Positions 9,381-18,407 of a stretch of 64,000 nt of DNA are shown here, one piece after another (within the stretch, counting starts at the first letter, position 1; the number at the start of each line of letters is the position of its first letter). Origin of the DNA: Calditrichia bacterium (GTDB lineage: Bacteria > Calditrichota > Calditrichia > Calditrichales > J004); NCBI GenBank assembly GCA_020635035.1, contig JACKAO010000008.1:1-64000 (forward strand). Reading direction: 5' to 3'. Made by a program: the position numbers and the translations under genes. The notes below the pieces were generated by a model, which did no database searches, was not told the origin of the DNA, and saw only the letters and a program-made list of their open reading frames with translations.

Positions 9381-9884
9381 TTAAATCCACTGTCTGCGCA
9401 CAAAGTATGCTGTAGCATAAGCCCCGGCAAACACTGCAAACATAAAAGCCCAGCCACCAACCGCAAGAGTGGCGCCGCCGGTTAAAGCCAATCCGCTTGT
9501 GCATCCGCGGGCTAATCTTGCCCCAAAACCCATAATTGCTCCGCCTGTAAAGGCGAGTGCAAGCCTGCCTTTATTTGAAATTCTTGGACCTTTTCCAATT
9601 TTAAACTTTAACCTTCCGGCTAATGCACCTGATATAAAGCCACCGATCAACACACCGATTACTTCAAAAATAAGCCAGTTAGATAAAGGATTAACCGCAT
9701 ATTTGGAAAAATACGCATTCCCCATAACATGATCAGCAGCAAAAAGATTTATGAACCACACTTCAAAGCGCATCATTGCCCCTGAAGCACCTAAGCCACG
9801 CCCCATAAAAACAAATGCCAGCAACAATGTCAGCCCCAAACCGACCCCGGCAACATAAGGTGACCAATATTTTTGTTCTTTCAT
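9381..9884 (-). CDS. YeeE/YedE-family sulfur-compound transporter, subunit 2
   Basis: 167-residue membrane protein with four to five hydrophobic segments and the second half-type YeeE motif GARLARGCTSGLALTGG (about residues 120-136), again with the conserved cysteine. Together with the following gene it would make up one full YeeE-like transporter. The ATG is preceded by a good AGGAGAAAAA site. It lies between the NrfD subunit gene (39 bp upstream) and the other YeeE gene (25 bp downstream), consistent with one polycistronic message. Substrate (thiosulfate, sulfite, polysulfide) is inferred from family and context only. Confidence 0.83.
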   Translation of the reverse strand: MKEQKYWSPYVAGVGLGLTLLLAFVFMGRGLGASGAMMRFEVWFINLFAADHVMGNAYFSKYAVNPLSNWLIFEVIGVLIGGFISGALAGRLKFKIGKGPRISNKGRLALAFTGGAIMGFGARLARGCTSGLALTGGATLAVGGWAFMFAVFAGAYATAYFVRRQWI

Positions 9885-9923
9885 TTTTTCTCCTTCCTGA
9901 TAAACAGGTAAAAAATCAGATCA

Positions 9924-10877
9924 TTATTGCATAAATTTATATAACCAGCGCGAAGCCTGACCGGCATCAACCACGATAAATCTTAAAATCAACCCGCCGG
10001 TTAATACCAGGATTGCTGCTAATTTTGCCGGTACATGTATACCTTTTAACTCAAACAACTCTACAAGAAGCGGAACTACTAAACCCATCCCAACTACAAA
10101 AGTCCAGAAAATAGCAGTATAAGGACCACCTAAAAACATTTCCGCGGCTTGAATATGTACAGACGTACTTGCCAGAAAACCCATAAAAAGATGAATAATC
10201 AGAAAAATTTCCACACCTATTAAAATCATATCAATCTGGCTGAAACGCTTGCGTTCTTCAGCTGATTTACTTGTTAAAATTATAAAAGCAGCCCCCGTTG
10301 AAAGCCCTGAAACCAGGAAAAGCGGCCCCAGAATAGATGTATTCCAAAAGGGTCTGGCGTTAAATGCAGATAAAAGTATACCTGTATACATTCCGAGAAT
10401 TACTGCCAGCAGAATTAATGACCAGGCCATCCAGGTGCGATAATTTTTTAACAATTCTACAGATTTCTCAACAAATGAAATTTTCCAATCCCAGCCAGGA
10501 AAAACATCCTTTATCCATGTGGCAGCCCACAACAAACTTACCGGGAAAATAACCATGAGCGTCCAGGCTCCCCAGGACATGGGTGATTCCCAGCGAATAG
10601 TAGTATATAGTTTCCAGAAATAGAGTTTGTGGGTAAGATCTAAAAACAAAGCGCCTAAACCTATCGCCAGCATTGGCGGTACCCACAACGGTGCAATTTT
10701 AACAGTTGTTTTAAAATCACTTTCTTTTTTTCTTAGAAAAAACAGAGCTGAAAAAAACAGGATACCGGCAACAAGCCCTCCCAGGAACAGATATAATGGA
10801 ATTTCCCAGCCCCAGGCATGAAGCACCGGATCTATACCATGGTTCATTCTGCCTGATGTAATATTTACTTCATTCAT
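9924..10877 (-). CDS. NrfD/PsrC-type membrane quinone subunit
   Basis: About 317-residue integral membrane protein with eight or more hydrophobic segments, matching the NrfD/PsrC family that links periplasmic molybdoenzymes to the quinone pool. The N-terminal WGWEIPLYLFLGGLVAG and later SPMSWGAW segments are typical of the family. I place the start at the ATG preceded by GGAG with six intervening bases (MNEVNITS); an ATG four codons earlier has no ribosome site. It follows the ferredoxin subunit gene in the order catalytic, iron-sulfur, membrane subunit, the standard layout of polysulfide/thiosulfate reductase-like complexes. Direction of electron flow (reductase or quinone-reducing dehydrogenase) cannot be settled from sequence. 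Confidence 0.9.
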   Translation of the reverse strand: MNEVNITSGRMNHGIDPVLHAWGWEIPLYLFLGGLVAGILFFSALFFLRKKESDFKTTVKIAPLWVPPMLAIGLGALFLDLTHKLYFWKLYTTIRWESPMSWGAWTLMVIFPVSLLWAATWIKDVFPGWDWKISFVEKSVELLKNYRTWMAWSLILLAVILGMYTGILLSAFNARPFWNTSILGPLFLVSGLSTGAAFIILTSKSAEERKRFSQIDMILIGVEIFLIIHLFMGFLASTSVHIQAAEMFLGGPYTAIFWTFVVGMGLVVPLLVELFELKGIHVPAKLAAILVLTGGLILRFIVVDAGQASRWLYKFMQ

Positions 10878-10903
10878 TTTATACTCCATGATAAGATTTG
10901 GTT

Positions 10904-11437
10904 TTACAATAGATAATATACATGCGGTCTTGTACCAGCTTCGGGTATCAGTGTTTTATGCTGACGTGTTCTTAACGCTTTTGAGATATCACTGTTTTTA
11001 TCATCCAAATCACCAAAGATCATCGCATGTGTAGGGCAAACACTTACACAGGCCGGCTTTTTTCCTTCACGGACCCTGTGGATACAAAATGTACATTTAT
11101 CCACATAACCTTTAGGATGTACAAACCGGGCATCATAAGGACACGATGCGATACAAGCTTTGCAGCCAATACAGTCATCATGATCTACAAGCACTACTCC
11201 GCCTTCCACAACATGGCTTGCGCTTGTGGGGCAGCAGCGCACACAGGGAGCATCTTCACAATGGTTACATCTTTCAGAACGTATTTCAAGATGCAATTCA
11301 GGGTACTGACCAGCCATATCTTCAACAATCCAGTCTCTGCAATAACCTGTTGGTACATTATTTTCGGTCTGACAGGCAACAACACAATCGGAGCAGCCTA
11401 CACACCTTTTTGTATCAATAGCCATGGCGTAACGCAT
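10904..11437 (-). CDS. Four-cluster ferredoxin (electron-transfer) subunit, PsrB/DmsB type
   Basis: 177-residue iron-sulfur protein with four cysteine groups for [4Fe-4S] clusters: CVGCSDCVVAC near the N-terminus, CNHCEDAPCVRCC around residue 55, CIGCKACIASC around 90, and CTFC ... CVSVC around 115-135. It has no signal peptide and is expected to travel through the TAT system bound to the catalytic subunit. Its start overlaps the stop of the catalytic subunit as TGATG, with GGGAGGTGG in front, so the two are translationally coupled. It passes electrons between the molybdenum subunit and NrfD. Confidence 0.93.
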   Translation of the reverse strand: MRYAMAIDTKRCVGCSDCVVACQTENNVPTGYCRDWIVEDMAGQYPELHLEIRSERCNHCEDAPCVRCCPTSASHVVEGGVVLVDHDDCIGCKACIASCPYDARFVHPKGYVDKCTFCIHRVREGKKPACVSVCPTHAMIFGDLDDKNSDISKALRTRQHKTLIPEAGTRPHVYYLL

Positions 11438-13659
11438 CAGGCCACCTCCCTTCTGAAAGTCACAAAGTTCACACGCATTCCGGTACCCCCCATTATAGGA
11501 TCAACGTTGATTTTTGAGATCAGGTCTGAATCGTTCGCACCTTTATTGAAAGAACGTCTCATTTGTTTTTGGGAGTGCCCGAAACCGTGAACCATATACA
11601 CACAGTCATGCCTGATTCGTTCTGTTACTTTTGCACGTATTTTTGCTGATTTTATACCATCCTGATTTTCAAGAATAATATAATCGCGGTGGCGGATACC
11701 CCATTCTTTTGCAACTTTTGGATTAATCCAGACTTCGTTTTCATCCATCAGATCAGCAAGGTTAGGATTATTGGCTGTACGGCCAAAAGTATGCATAGGG
11801 GCCCGACCGTAAAGCAAACGGTAATAACCTTCACCGGGCTCTTCATGGGCAGTATATTGCGGGATTGGATCAAATCCGGCATTTGCCAGTTGTGTTGAAT
11901 ACAATTCAATCTTTCCGGTTGGTGTGTAAAATTCAAAATCTTCACCTTCCAGGAAATAAAGCGAATTCTGATCCGATGGTAATTGTTTAACACCAAGTTT
12001 TTTCATTTCATCCAGGCTGCTTCCAATAGATTTAAGCCGGTATTCAAGGTAATCTTCAATTTTTTCATAAGGGAAATATTCACCCAGATTCAATCTCAGT
12101 GCCAGTTCACGCGCCATCCAATAAGCTGGCTTTGTATCATATTTCGGTTCAAAGGCAGGAGCACGCAAGGCAACATTTGCTACTCTGCCGGCAGATACAC
12201 GTAAGTCATCGTAGCGTTCAAGATAGGTGCATTCCGGTAAAATAACATCCGCATAACCGGTAATCTCCGCAGGAAGAATATCGACAACCACTAACAATTC
12301 AAGATTTTGAATTGCTTCCAGGGTTTTCTTTGGCTGCGGTAATGTCATCAACAGATTTGTACCATAAACGAACCAGCCTTTAAATGAGCAGTCTCGCTCA
12401 ACAGATGGAATTGTAGCATCACATATCCCTTGTGAGATAGCAAGGTTTGCCAGGGGATACTTTCCCGGGAAGGCATCCTTCCAGTCTTTTTTGGGTTTTG
12501 GATACGGTGGTAAAGCAGGGCTTTTAACTTTTGCTTTCACCTGAGAATAAAATCCACCACGCCTGCCCCATGAGCCAAGTAAAGCATTAAGGATTGCCCC
12601 CGCACGAACACGCTGTGTGTCGTCACCGTACCAGGTTACATGTCTTCCGGGATGGACAATTGTAGCAGGGGCATTTTTAGCCATTTCACGAGCTGTTTCC
12701 CTTATAATATGCGGTTTAATTGTTGTAATCGGATAAGCCCATTCAGGTGTGTTATTTTTAACAGATTCCTTTAATTGCTGAAAACCATAAGTATATTTTT
12801 CAACATAATCTTTGTCATACAATTCTTCTTCAATAATCACGTTAATCCATGCCAGTAACAGCGCCAGATCGGTAGATGGTTTAATTGGCAGCCAGTACTT
12901 TGACTTACTTGCAGCCGTAGAAAAACGCGGGTCAACGGTTATCACAGTGGCCCCTGCTGCAACGGCTTCAGTAAATTCCTGAACCTGTCCATTATGCATA
13001 TTTTCACCAATATGCGATCCTATCAGTACGATGCACTTACTGTTTTGCATATCTGTCCGTTCCGGAGAACCGACAGCTTCGCCAAATGTTAAAACATAAG
13101 CTTCTTCACGCGGGCCCCGGCATTGGGCATAAGATGGTGCTGCGATATTATTCGATCCGTAAGCTTTTATAAGATTTTTAAAATAATCCCCACCCGAACC
13201 ATGGGTAAATAGAGCAACACATTCAGGTCCCCATTTTTCTTTTATTAAATTCATTTTATCAGTGATATAATCAAATGCTTCATCCCACGTTGCTTCACGG
13301 AAAACTTGTTTACCTCGTTCTTCAACTCTTATTAATGGAGTTTTCAATCTGTCTGGATCCGTATAAGCACCAAGCCCGCCTGTTCCCCTTGGACAGAATC
13401 TGCCATTAGAATGCGGATCGTCGGGATTACCTACTATTTTCCAGGGTTCATTATCCTTTTTGTGGACCCACCCTGCACATTTCCAGAAACAAATTTCACA
13501 GTAGGTTGGTGTTACTCCGGGGATCCCCGATGAAGCAATTTGTGTTGGATCTATTTGAAACGGATTCCAGGCATGTAAAGCAGATGCACCGGCAGCAAAG
13601 CCTCCGGCACCTATTCCGGCAATTTTAATAAATTCCCGCCTGTTCAATGATTTAGTCAT
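11437..13659 (-). CDS. Molybdopterin oxidoreductase catalytic subunit (polysulfide/thiosulfate reductase-like)
   Basis: 740-residue enzyme of the DMSO-reductase superfamily. A twin-arginine signal (RREFIK at about residues 7-12 followed by a hydrophobic stretch) directs folded export. A [4Fe-4S] site follows: CEICFWKC with a further cysteine in FCPRG near residue 90. The segment SYAQCRGPREEAY around 180 offers Cys as probable molybdenum ligand, as in PsrA/PhsA/NarB-type enzymes. The C-terminal dinucleotide-binding domain contains YGRAPMHTFGRTANNP. With the PsrB- and NrfD-type subunits downstream and sulfur transporters and a rhodanese in the same unit, a sulfur substrate (polysulfide, thiosulfate, tetrathionate or sulfite) is likely. 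Close relatives act on selenate, arsenate or sulfite, so substrate stays inferred. Its 5' end overlaps the MerR gene by 8 bp. Confidence 0.9.
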   Translation of the reverse strand: MTKSLNRREFIKIAGIGAGGFAAGASALHAWNPFQIDPTQIASSGIPGVTPTYCEICFWKCAGWVHKKDNEPWKIVGNPDDPHSNGRFCPRGTGGLGAYTDPDRLKTPLIRVEERGKQVFREATWDEAFDYITDKMNLIKEKWGPECVALFTHGSGGDYFKNLIKAYGSNNIAAPSYAQCRGPREEAYVLTFGEAVGSPERTDMQNSKCIVLIGSHIGENMHNGQVQEFTEAVAAGATVITVDPRFSTAASKSKYWLPIKPSTDLALLLAWINVIIEEELYDKDYVEKYTYGFQQLKESVKNNTPEWAYPITTIKPHIIRETAREMAKNAPATIVHPGRHVTWYGDDTQRVRAGAILNALLGSWGRRGGFYSQVKAKVKSPALPPYPKPKKDWKDAFPGKYPLANLAISQGICDATIPSVERDCSFKGWFVYGTNLLMTLPQPKKTLEAIQNLELLVVVDILPAEITGYADVILPECTYLERYDDLRVSAGRVANVALRAPAFEPKYDTKPAYWMARELALRLNLGEYFPYEKIEDYLEYRLKSIGSSLDEMKKLGVKQLPSDQNSLYFLEGEDFEFYTPTGKIELYSTQLANAGFDPIPQYTAHEEPGEGYYRLLYGRAPMHTFGRTANNPNLADLMDENEVWINPKVAKEWGIRHRDYIILENQDGIKSAKIRAKVTERIRHDCVYMVHGFGHSQKQMRRSFNKGANDSDLISKINVDPIMGGTGMRVNFVTFRREVA

Positions 13660-14101
13660 TTTTACGAACCCTCCAATATGTATTAAGAATATTCTTTATA
13701 TCTGTGCATTCAGATGATTGCTCGTAAACATTACATGAATGGCAATCCGCTGTTGAACATATTTCGCCTTTAACTTCGACTAACCAGCAGGGTTTTGCTG
13801 CTGTGTTAAAAGCATCACAATTTGCCCTGTCTTCCAGTGAACATGGTTTTAATTCCCAGCATGGAATAGCCGATAACATCATCCGTATTCCTGCAAGGTT
13901 AATACCTTCCTGATCAATCATGCGCCGTATGCATCGGATTCTCTTAATATCTGATTCTGAATAAAGCCTGTGATTTCCTTTGCTTTTATGTGGAATAAGC
14001 AATCCTTCAGCTTCATAAAGACGCAAAGTTGCAACAGAAACATCAAACATTCTGGCAACATATCCGATAGGATATAGTTCTTTATCAGTTTTTACATGCA
14101 T
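13652..14101 (-). CDS. MerR-family regulator with cysteine-rich C-terminal domain
   Basis: 149-residue transcription factor that probably controls the downstream sulfur-respiration genes. The N-terminal winged helix is clear: IGYVARMFDVSVATLRLYEAEGL, then RLYSESDIKRI. The dimer helix is short, and the last 60 residues contain eight cysteines (CWELKPC, NC, CW, IC, DCHSC, EC), enough to ligate a metal ion or an Fe-S cluster; one more cysteine is in the linker. The start is the ATG with GAGG six bases before it; a TTG four codons earlier is less likely. It is the first gene of the unit and overlaps the molybdoenzyme gene by 8 bp. An imperfect inverted repeat just upstream could be its operator. 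Confidence 0.88.
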   Translation of the reverse strand: MHVKTDKELYPIGYVARMFDVSVATLRLYEAEGLLIPHKSKGNHRLYSESDIKRIRCIRRMIDQEGINLAGIRMMLSAIPCWELKPCSLEDRANCDAFNTAAKPCWLVEVKGEICSTADCHSCNVYEQSSECTDIKNILNTYWRVRKND

Positions 14102-14127
14102 GAAATACCTCAAGTGTCAAATGTAGA

Positions 14128-14153
14128 AATATCTATATTGTATACTAGAGATT
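14128..14153 (-). promoter_or_regulatory. Candidate MerR operator/promoter
   Basis: Reading the minus strand, AATCTCTA, a 10-bp spacer and TAGATATT form an inverted repeat (7 of 8 positions match) ending 27 bases before the MerR start. TTGCGA overlaps its left edge and TATAGA lies inside, resembling -35 and -10 elements around a dyad, the usual arrangement for MerR operators. Autoregulation is inferred. Confidence 0.4.
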
Positions 14154-14321
14154 CGCAAAAACCATACCAAATCATCTTAAATTTAAGTAATTGTTTTTAA
14201 TGGTCTTAAAAAGATAGAGTTGGTTTCATTTTCTTAAAAATAAGAAATTTGAAATAAATAGCTTCTTATATTTGAGAAAAATTGCACAAAGATTTGGTTA
14301 GTTGTGATTAAAATCTGCCGT

Positions 14322-14359
14322 AAAAAACAAATCCCCTTCTTTGGGCGGAAGGGGATTTG
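14322..14359 (-). terminator. Strong intrinsic terminator of the ABC transporter upstream operon
   Basis: A perfect 12-bp stem (CAAATCCCCTTC at 14328-14339 with GAAGGGGATTTG at 14348-14359) and an 8-nt loop are followed on the minus strand by six T (complement of 14322-14327). It lies about 200 bases past the OppB-like stop and isolates that operon from the MerR unit. Confidence 0.85.
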
Positions 14360-14556
14360 CTGCTTTAACCAACTATTCAGAGGAGTATGCTTGACGCCGA
14401 GTAAATTAACTGAACAGAAAGGCAGTCATTTCTTTATTTGTCTATTAATATTATTTCAAATATCATACCAATTTTTTATGATATTTTGGTGATTGTTTTT
14501 ATTGTACTTAGATCTCTATTTTTTGCTAAAGATTCTCGGTTTTAGGAATTGGTTTA

Positions 14557-15681
14557 TTAAGGCAGGTTGTAATATTTATGACTGGCTTTTTGAACATACC
14601 AGTCTACGGCAATATTTGTGGTCTTTACAATATAATATATTCCAAGTACTATAAGTGTTACATACGCATAGTTCCTGTAAAGCAGATTTTGTAGCAGTTC
14701 ATAACACAAATGATTCTGAATGTTTAAGGCCATTTCAATGATTATAAGTCCTGTAATTAGAAATGATGCCTGTTCTTTTATAGCACTCAGATACTGAAAA
14801 TGAGCATTCTCATATATGTGATTAAAAACATGTCCTGGAAAAGTTTTTCGCCATAAAAAGACACTGCTTTGGTTAAGCCCTTTTGGGGATATAAAATGAT
14901 AATCATTGTCCATATTTTTTACTATTGCCGTTTCCACATAGCCTTTACGGCTTTCAGATTTTAGAAATGTATAAAACTTCTGAGAATAAGTTATTAATAG
15001 AGCGTTTGAAATTATTCCTAACAGTATCATAAAAAATACCGTCTCTGTATCAAACCTCGTGCGGAATGAGTATGCAAGCACGTACGCTGGTGAAAACAAA
15101 ACCATGTAAACCAGGCCTTTGGCAATTACTTTTAGAATAATAAATCCACTTTTTGAAAGTATTTTTAAATAAGCTGGAAAAGTGTGCTGAGCTGGTGGGG
15201 TTTGAAAGACATTCTTCAGTTTAACCAACGCGGATTCAGGATTTTGTTTTTCCTTTATAAATTTGTAACTACCAAGGGTTTGCACGCCATAAAAAGTTAA
15301 AATTAAAGTTATAAGATAGACAACAATAAATTTGAAATACATTGTTAAAAGGTTGCTTATCTGATCTAATGACACTGCTCCGGATTGATCTGCTTTTACG
15401 GCTTCCAATACCTGCTGATTCCTGTACTTTTCAATCTGTGAAATTTGTTTCTCATTTTCCTTTACAGCAGAAGGATCAAATAAATTAAGAGATTCCTCCA
15501 GAATTGCTTTTTGCAGTGGGTCATCAAAATCAAGATAGTCGAGCTTCAGCCATTTTTCGACGCGACTGTTTTGCAGATTCTTTATTTCCTTCTGACGATT
15601 ATTAAAAAATGTAAATAGGCTTAAAAGAACAATACTTACCAGGATAAAACTAACAATATGCCCTGTCCACAATCTGTTCAT
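14557..15681 (-). CDS. Divergent OppB/DppB-like ABC transporter permease
   Basis: 374-residue inner-membrane protein. It has one N-terminal membrane segment (about 9-28), a large extracytoplasmic loop (about 29-112), and a bundle of four to five segments, the OppB/DppB topology. The C-terminal part is the best evidence: a membrane segment, LLQNLLYRNYAYVTLIVLGI and then NIAVDWYV line up with the family's conserved end, where an N/R-D/N-Y-P-x-V segment precedes the last helix and an LVDLLYALLDP-like tail. The cytoplasmic EAA loop is poorly conserved and an insertion of about 40 residues follows the second segment, so it may be missed by standard profiles. It is the last gene of its operon, overlaps the preceding gene by 1 bp (ATGA), and is separated from its OppC-like partner by the sulfur cluster. 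Confidence 0.68.
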   Translation of the reverse strand: MNRLWTGHIVSFILVSIVLLSLFTFFNNRQKEIKNLQNSRVEKWLKLDYLDFDDPLQKAILEESLNLFDPSAVKENEKQISQIEKYRNQQVLEAVKADQSGAVSLDQISNLLTMYFKFIVVYLITLILTFYGVQTLGSYKFIKEKQNPESALVKLKNVFQTPPAQHTFPAYLKILSKSGFIILKVIAKGLVYMVLFSPAYVLAYSFRTRFDTETVFFMILLGIISNALLITYSQKFYTFLKSESRKGYVETAIVKNMDNDYHFISPKGLNQSSVFLWRKTFPGHVFNHIYENAHFQYLSAIKEQASFLITGLIIIEMALNIQNHLCYELLQNLLYRNYAYVTLIVLGIYYIVKTTNIAVDWYVQKASHKYYNLP

Positions 15682-16562
15682 CAGATTTGTTCTTTCATTT
15701 TTATTTGCAGTTTATCATTATTCCGGACAACACTGAACGGTGTACCTGTAATAATAATCTCTAATTCATTTACAAGGTATAGTACCGTCTTGGGAAAATG
15801 TTTTTCGAAATTTGGTGGTAAATTTAAGGTGATTTCTCTGGCAGAATTTATTAAATAGATTTCTGGCGGTTCATTTTTTTCCGGGTACATTTGATTTAAA
15901 TCAGAGAAAAGTTTACGGTACAAAATGTTTATCTTTTCAACTTCTTCAGCAACTTTTTCAACTATTAACTCAGGAATAGTTATTTCCTTACTAATTTTAT
16001 CCGATGCAATTTTTGTGATTGCAGATTTATCCGAATAATTTATCCAGCCATACTCGCCATCAGAAACATTGAAAACATATACGTTGTTTTGTTTTTTGAA
16101 AATCTCTCTTATAATGACATTTTTATTAAGAAAAACAGAATTAGATTTTGTGATTGAAAAAGTTCCTTTTGCAAATTTTACCCTGCCTGCTTTCTCTACT
16201 TTTAGCACGTCATCCGCAAGATCAGCATTTTCAATAATTTTATAATCACCGACAGGGTCAACAATAACCGGCTGTTTCTCTTCGTTTAACAAAAGAAAGT
16301 AGGTCTGCTGCTCAACTGAAATTTCCATTGCTGATGTAAATCCATCGCTAAGAAACATATCGCGATTAATAATTTTAGATGGCAAATATGACTGGAAGGA
16401 AGATTTTTCTTTGTCTGAAATTTTTTGCTGATAACGGTTTAGAATCTCAAAACCCCGCAGGCTACTTGCAATAAGAAAATCGGACTTTTCTTGGGCAAAG
16501 AGCGGTGCAACACAAAATATAAAAAACTGAAGAAATAATATTTTTGGAATAGATGATCTCAT
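15681..16562 (-). CDS. Periplasmic protein of unknown function in the ABC transporter operon
   Basis: 293 residues with a clear signal peptide (hydrophobic stretch to about residue 23, ending LFAQ). I do not recognise the rest. The middle part (about 140-185, VYVFNVSDGEYGWINYSD) resembles a small SH3-like beta barrel; it is followed by a helical segment (about 195-225, VEKVAEEVEKINILYRKLF) and a C-terminal region that appears to be mixed alpha/beta. It lies between the solute-binding protein gene (61 bp upstream) and the OppB-like permease gene (1-bp overlap), so it probably assists the transporter, for example in substrate capture or cell-wall anchoring. Confidence 0.6.
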   Translation of the reverse strand: MRSSIPKILFLQFFIFCVAPLFAQEKSDFLIASSLRGFEILNRYQQKISDKEKSSFQSYLPSKIINRDMFLSDGFTSAMEISVEQQTYFLLLNEEKQPVIVDPVGDYKIIENADLADDVLKVEKAGRVKFAKGTFSITKSNSVFLNKNVIIREIFKKQNNVYVFNVSDGEYGWINYSDKSAITKIASDKISKEITIPELIVEKVAEEVEKINILYRKLFSDLNQMYPEKNEPPEIYLINSAREITLNLPPNFEKHFPKTVLYLVNELEIIITGTPFSVVRNNDKLQIKMKEQI

Positions 16563-16622
16563 TGATTTAAAAAAAATAAAACTGCGGATAATAGTAGTTT
16601 TATTATCCGCAGCCGGTAAATT

Positions 16623-18359
16623 TTATTCGTCTGTTTTTTCCCGCCATTTTTCGATTGTGGAAAGCTGCGATGCTGTTCCGTATAGATCGATAGACGATGC
16701 ATCAAACTGTGTTGAAAAATATGCAGTTGAAGGTAAAGAGAATAACCAGGCACCTAAAGCCAGATCCTGATCAAGCATATCAATTCTTCTTGCAAATTCC
16801 TGTCTGTCATAAACTTCACGTGTCGACATAAAACCATAGATATAGTCCAGCAATGTGTATGTATCCTGATAGTCTGGTCCGGAATTACTCAAATCCAGCC
16901 TGAAAAAGTTTTTGGATGCCTGAAATGAAGACGGATTAAATGTGCGGTCACCTTTGCCGTCAGAATCGGTAATTAGATTAATCTTATGAATAGAGAGATC
17001 CGGTTCTCTTAAGAATAGGTTATACAAATCAAAAAAGAAATTACTGCTGTATCCGTTGATCGCAATTAACAATGCATCGTAATTTCCTTTCATGATTTCT
17101 TCGTTCTGAACAGCCTGAGCTCTGATCTTGCCATTGAACAACGACTTGTCATTAAGAATCTCAACAAGTTCAGAATATTCTTCTCTGAAACCATAATTTA
17201 AACAAGCCTTAATCACCACGGAGTCCGGTAAAACAGACAAATCTGCAGATGTATTTTCCTTTAAAGGTGAGATAATGTCTTCTTCTACGTAATAGGATGA
17301 TGTGGGAAATATGCTATAATTTAGGTAATCATCGTAGTTATCTTTGTTTCCCTTGTAGTCAGCAATATGCCTTTGCTGTGGTGTACCAACTTTATAAAAG
17401 CGATTTAAAATAACTTTATTATTAATCAGTTTTCTAAGCTCCTGGCGCTGCTGACGATTTAATCTTTCTGTATTAAAAAGGATCGCAAAAAAGGTTGTAC
17501 TGATATTCGATTTATAGAAATAGTCTTCCTGGTCTTCCAGGATAGGTGACAGGCTTCCAAACGGCGTGGAAAGCAAAACATTAATATTGGTATTGCTTAG
17601 TTCGGTTGTATACGTGCTGTTATCAATATAGGGTTTTAAAATAATCTGCGGTATCTGTGCCATTCCGGATGGATTTTTGTAATAATTTGAAACGTCAGCC
17701 TGCGGAGCTACAGCCATGTAAGGACCGGTACCCATGGAATATCTCGGGGCTAGTAATTCAGAATCGTAGGGCAATATTTTGAATGAAAGCATTTCCTTTA
17801 CATCATCCGGCGTCCAGTCACGAATTGGCTTAAACCGGAATTTTATCTCGTTATTTTCATCCGGCCCGCTGAATTCCAGGCGTTCCATAGATTGTGTAAG
17901 CAGCAGATAATCCGGCGAAAGGCTCCCAAGCCTTAAAATTCTTCGCAGTGTAAAATTAAGATCCCGTTCCGTAAAATATATCGCTTGTTTTTCTGTAACT
18001 GTAACATTTTCATCTTCATCGACTTTAATATCATAGCTGCTGTGCCATTTTTTGTTTGGCTTTAGCCGCACCGTTACAACATAATCCGGACTGATGTCAA
18101 CAAGTTCACCCAGGCCATCTTCATATGTTTTACCGCTTGGATTTGCCGAGACATTAAACAATCCGTCAAATGTCACTTCATCCAGTTTATCTGAAAGTTC
18201 AACTGAGCTGGGAAGATGGGGATCAACCTGCGGTTTCTGGTGGGCGATGTAAGGTATCACAATCCGGTTATCCAAATTTTTCCAGGGAGCCCAGATATAT
18301 AATAGTACAGCAGCTGCAATCACAACTACTATTCCGCCGATAATCAACCCTTTTTTCAT
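16623..18359 (-). CDS. Membrane-anchored family-5 extracellular solute-binding protein (OppA-like)
   Basis: About 578 residues. The start MKKGLI is chosen because AAAGGAAG precedes its ATG; a TTG-initiated frame six codons longer has no site. An N-terminal hydrophobic segment (about 4-24) without a lipobox suggests an uncleaved anchor. The remainder fits the SBP_bac_5 fold of oligopeptide/nickel-binding proteins: an early ESTL-like block with DEVTFDGLFNV near residue 60, DVKEMLSF, then a domain with FNTERLNRQQRQELRKLIN (about 300). In family members the last of these leads the second lobe. The neighbouring lipoprotein gene (48 bp upstream) and OppB-like permease gene place it as the substrate-capture component of the transporter. 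Confidence 0.78.
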   Translation of the reverse strand: MKKGLIIGGIVVVIAAAVLLYIWAPWKNLDNRIVIPYIAHQKPQVDPHLPSSVELSDKLDEVTFDGLFNVSANPSGKTYEDGLGELVDISPDYVVTVRLKPNKKWHSSYDIKVDEDENVTVTEKQAIYFTERDLNFTLRRILRLGSLSPDYLLLTQSMERLEFSGPDENNEIKFRFKPIRDWTPDDVKEMLSFKILPYDSELLAPRYSMGTGPYMAVAPQADVSNYYKNPSGMAQIPQIILKPYIDNSTYTTELSNTNINVLLSTPFGSLSPILEDQEDYFYKSNISTTFFAILFNTERLNRQQRQELRKLINNKVILNRFYKVGTPQQRHIADYKGNKDNYDDYLNYSIFPTSSYYVEEDIISPLKENTSADLSVLPDSVVIKACLNYGFREEYSELVEILNDKSLFNGKIRAQAVQNEEIMKGNYDALLIAINGYSSNFFFDLYNLFLREPDLSIHKINLITDSDGKGDRTFNPSSFQASKNFFRLDLSNSGPDYQDTYTLLDYIYGFMSTREVYDRQEFARRIDMLDQDLALGAWLFSLPSTAYFSTQFDASSIDLYGTASQLSTIEKWREKTDE

Positions 18360-18407
18360 AATACTTCCTTTCAACAATTTTAACTGATTAAAACCAATAT
18401 GAGTTGT

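Larger units (their letters stand above)
14114..14556. other. Intergenic region between the OppB-like gene and the MerR unit
   Basis: This 443-base gap holds, reading the minus strand, the transporter terminator (14322-14359), then AT-rich DNA, then a probable MerR operator (14128-14153). A 62-codon plus-strand frame crosses the terminator and looks random. I see no transposase remnant or attachment-site repeat. Confidence 0.6.

Noticed and set aside
11027..11590. 187-codon plus-strand frame opposite the ferredoxin subunit
   Set aside because: It is the antisense of a gene with four clear Fe-S motifs; the product has no coherent features.
14304..14492. 62-codon plus-strand frame between OppB-like and MerR genes
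   Set aside because: It runs through a perfect terminator hairpin and has no recognisable protein features.
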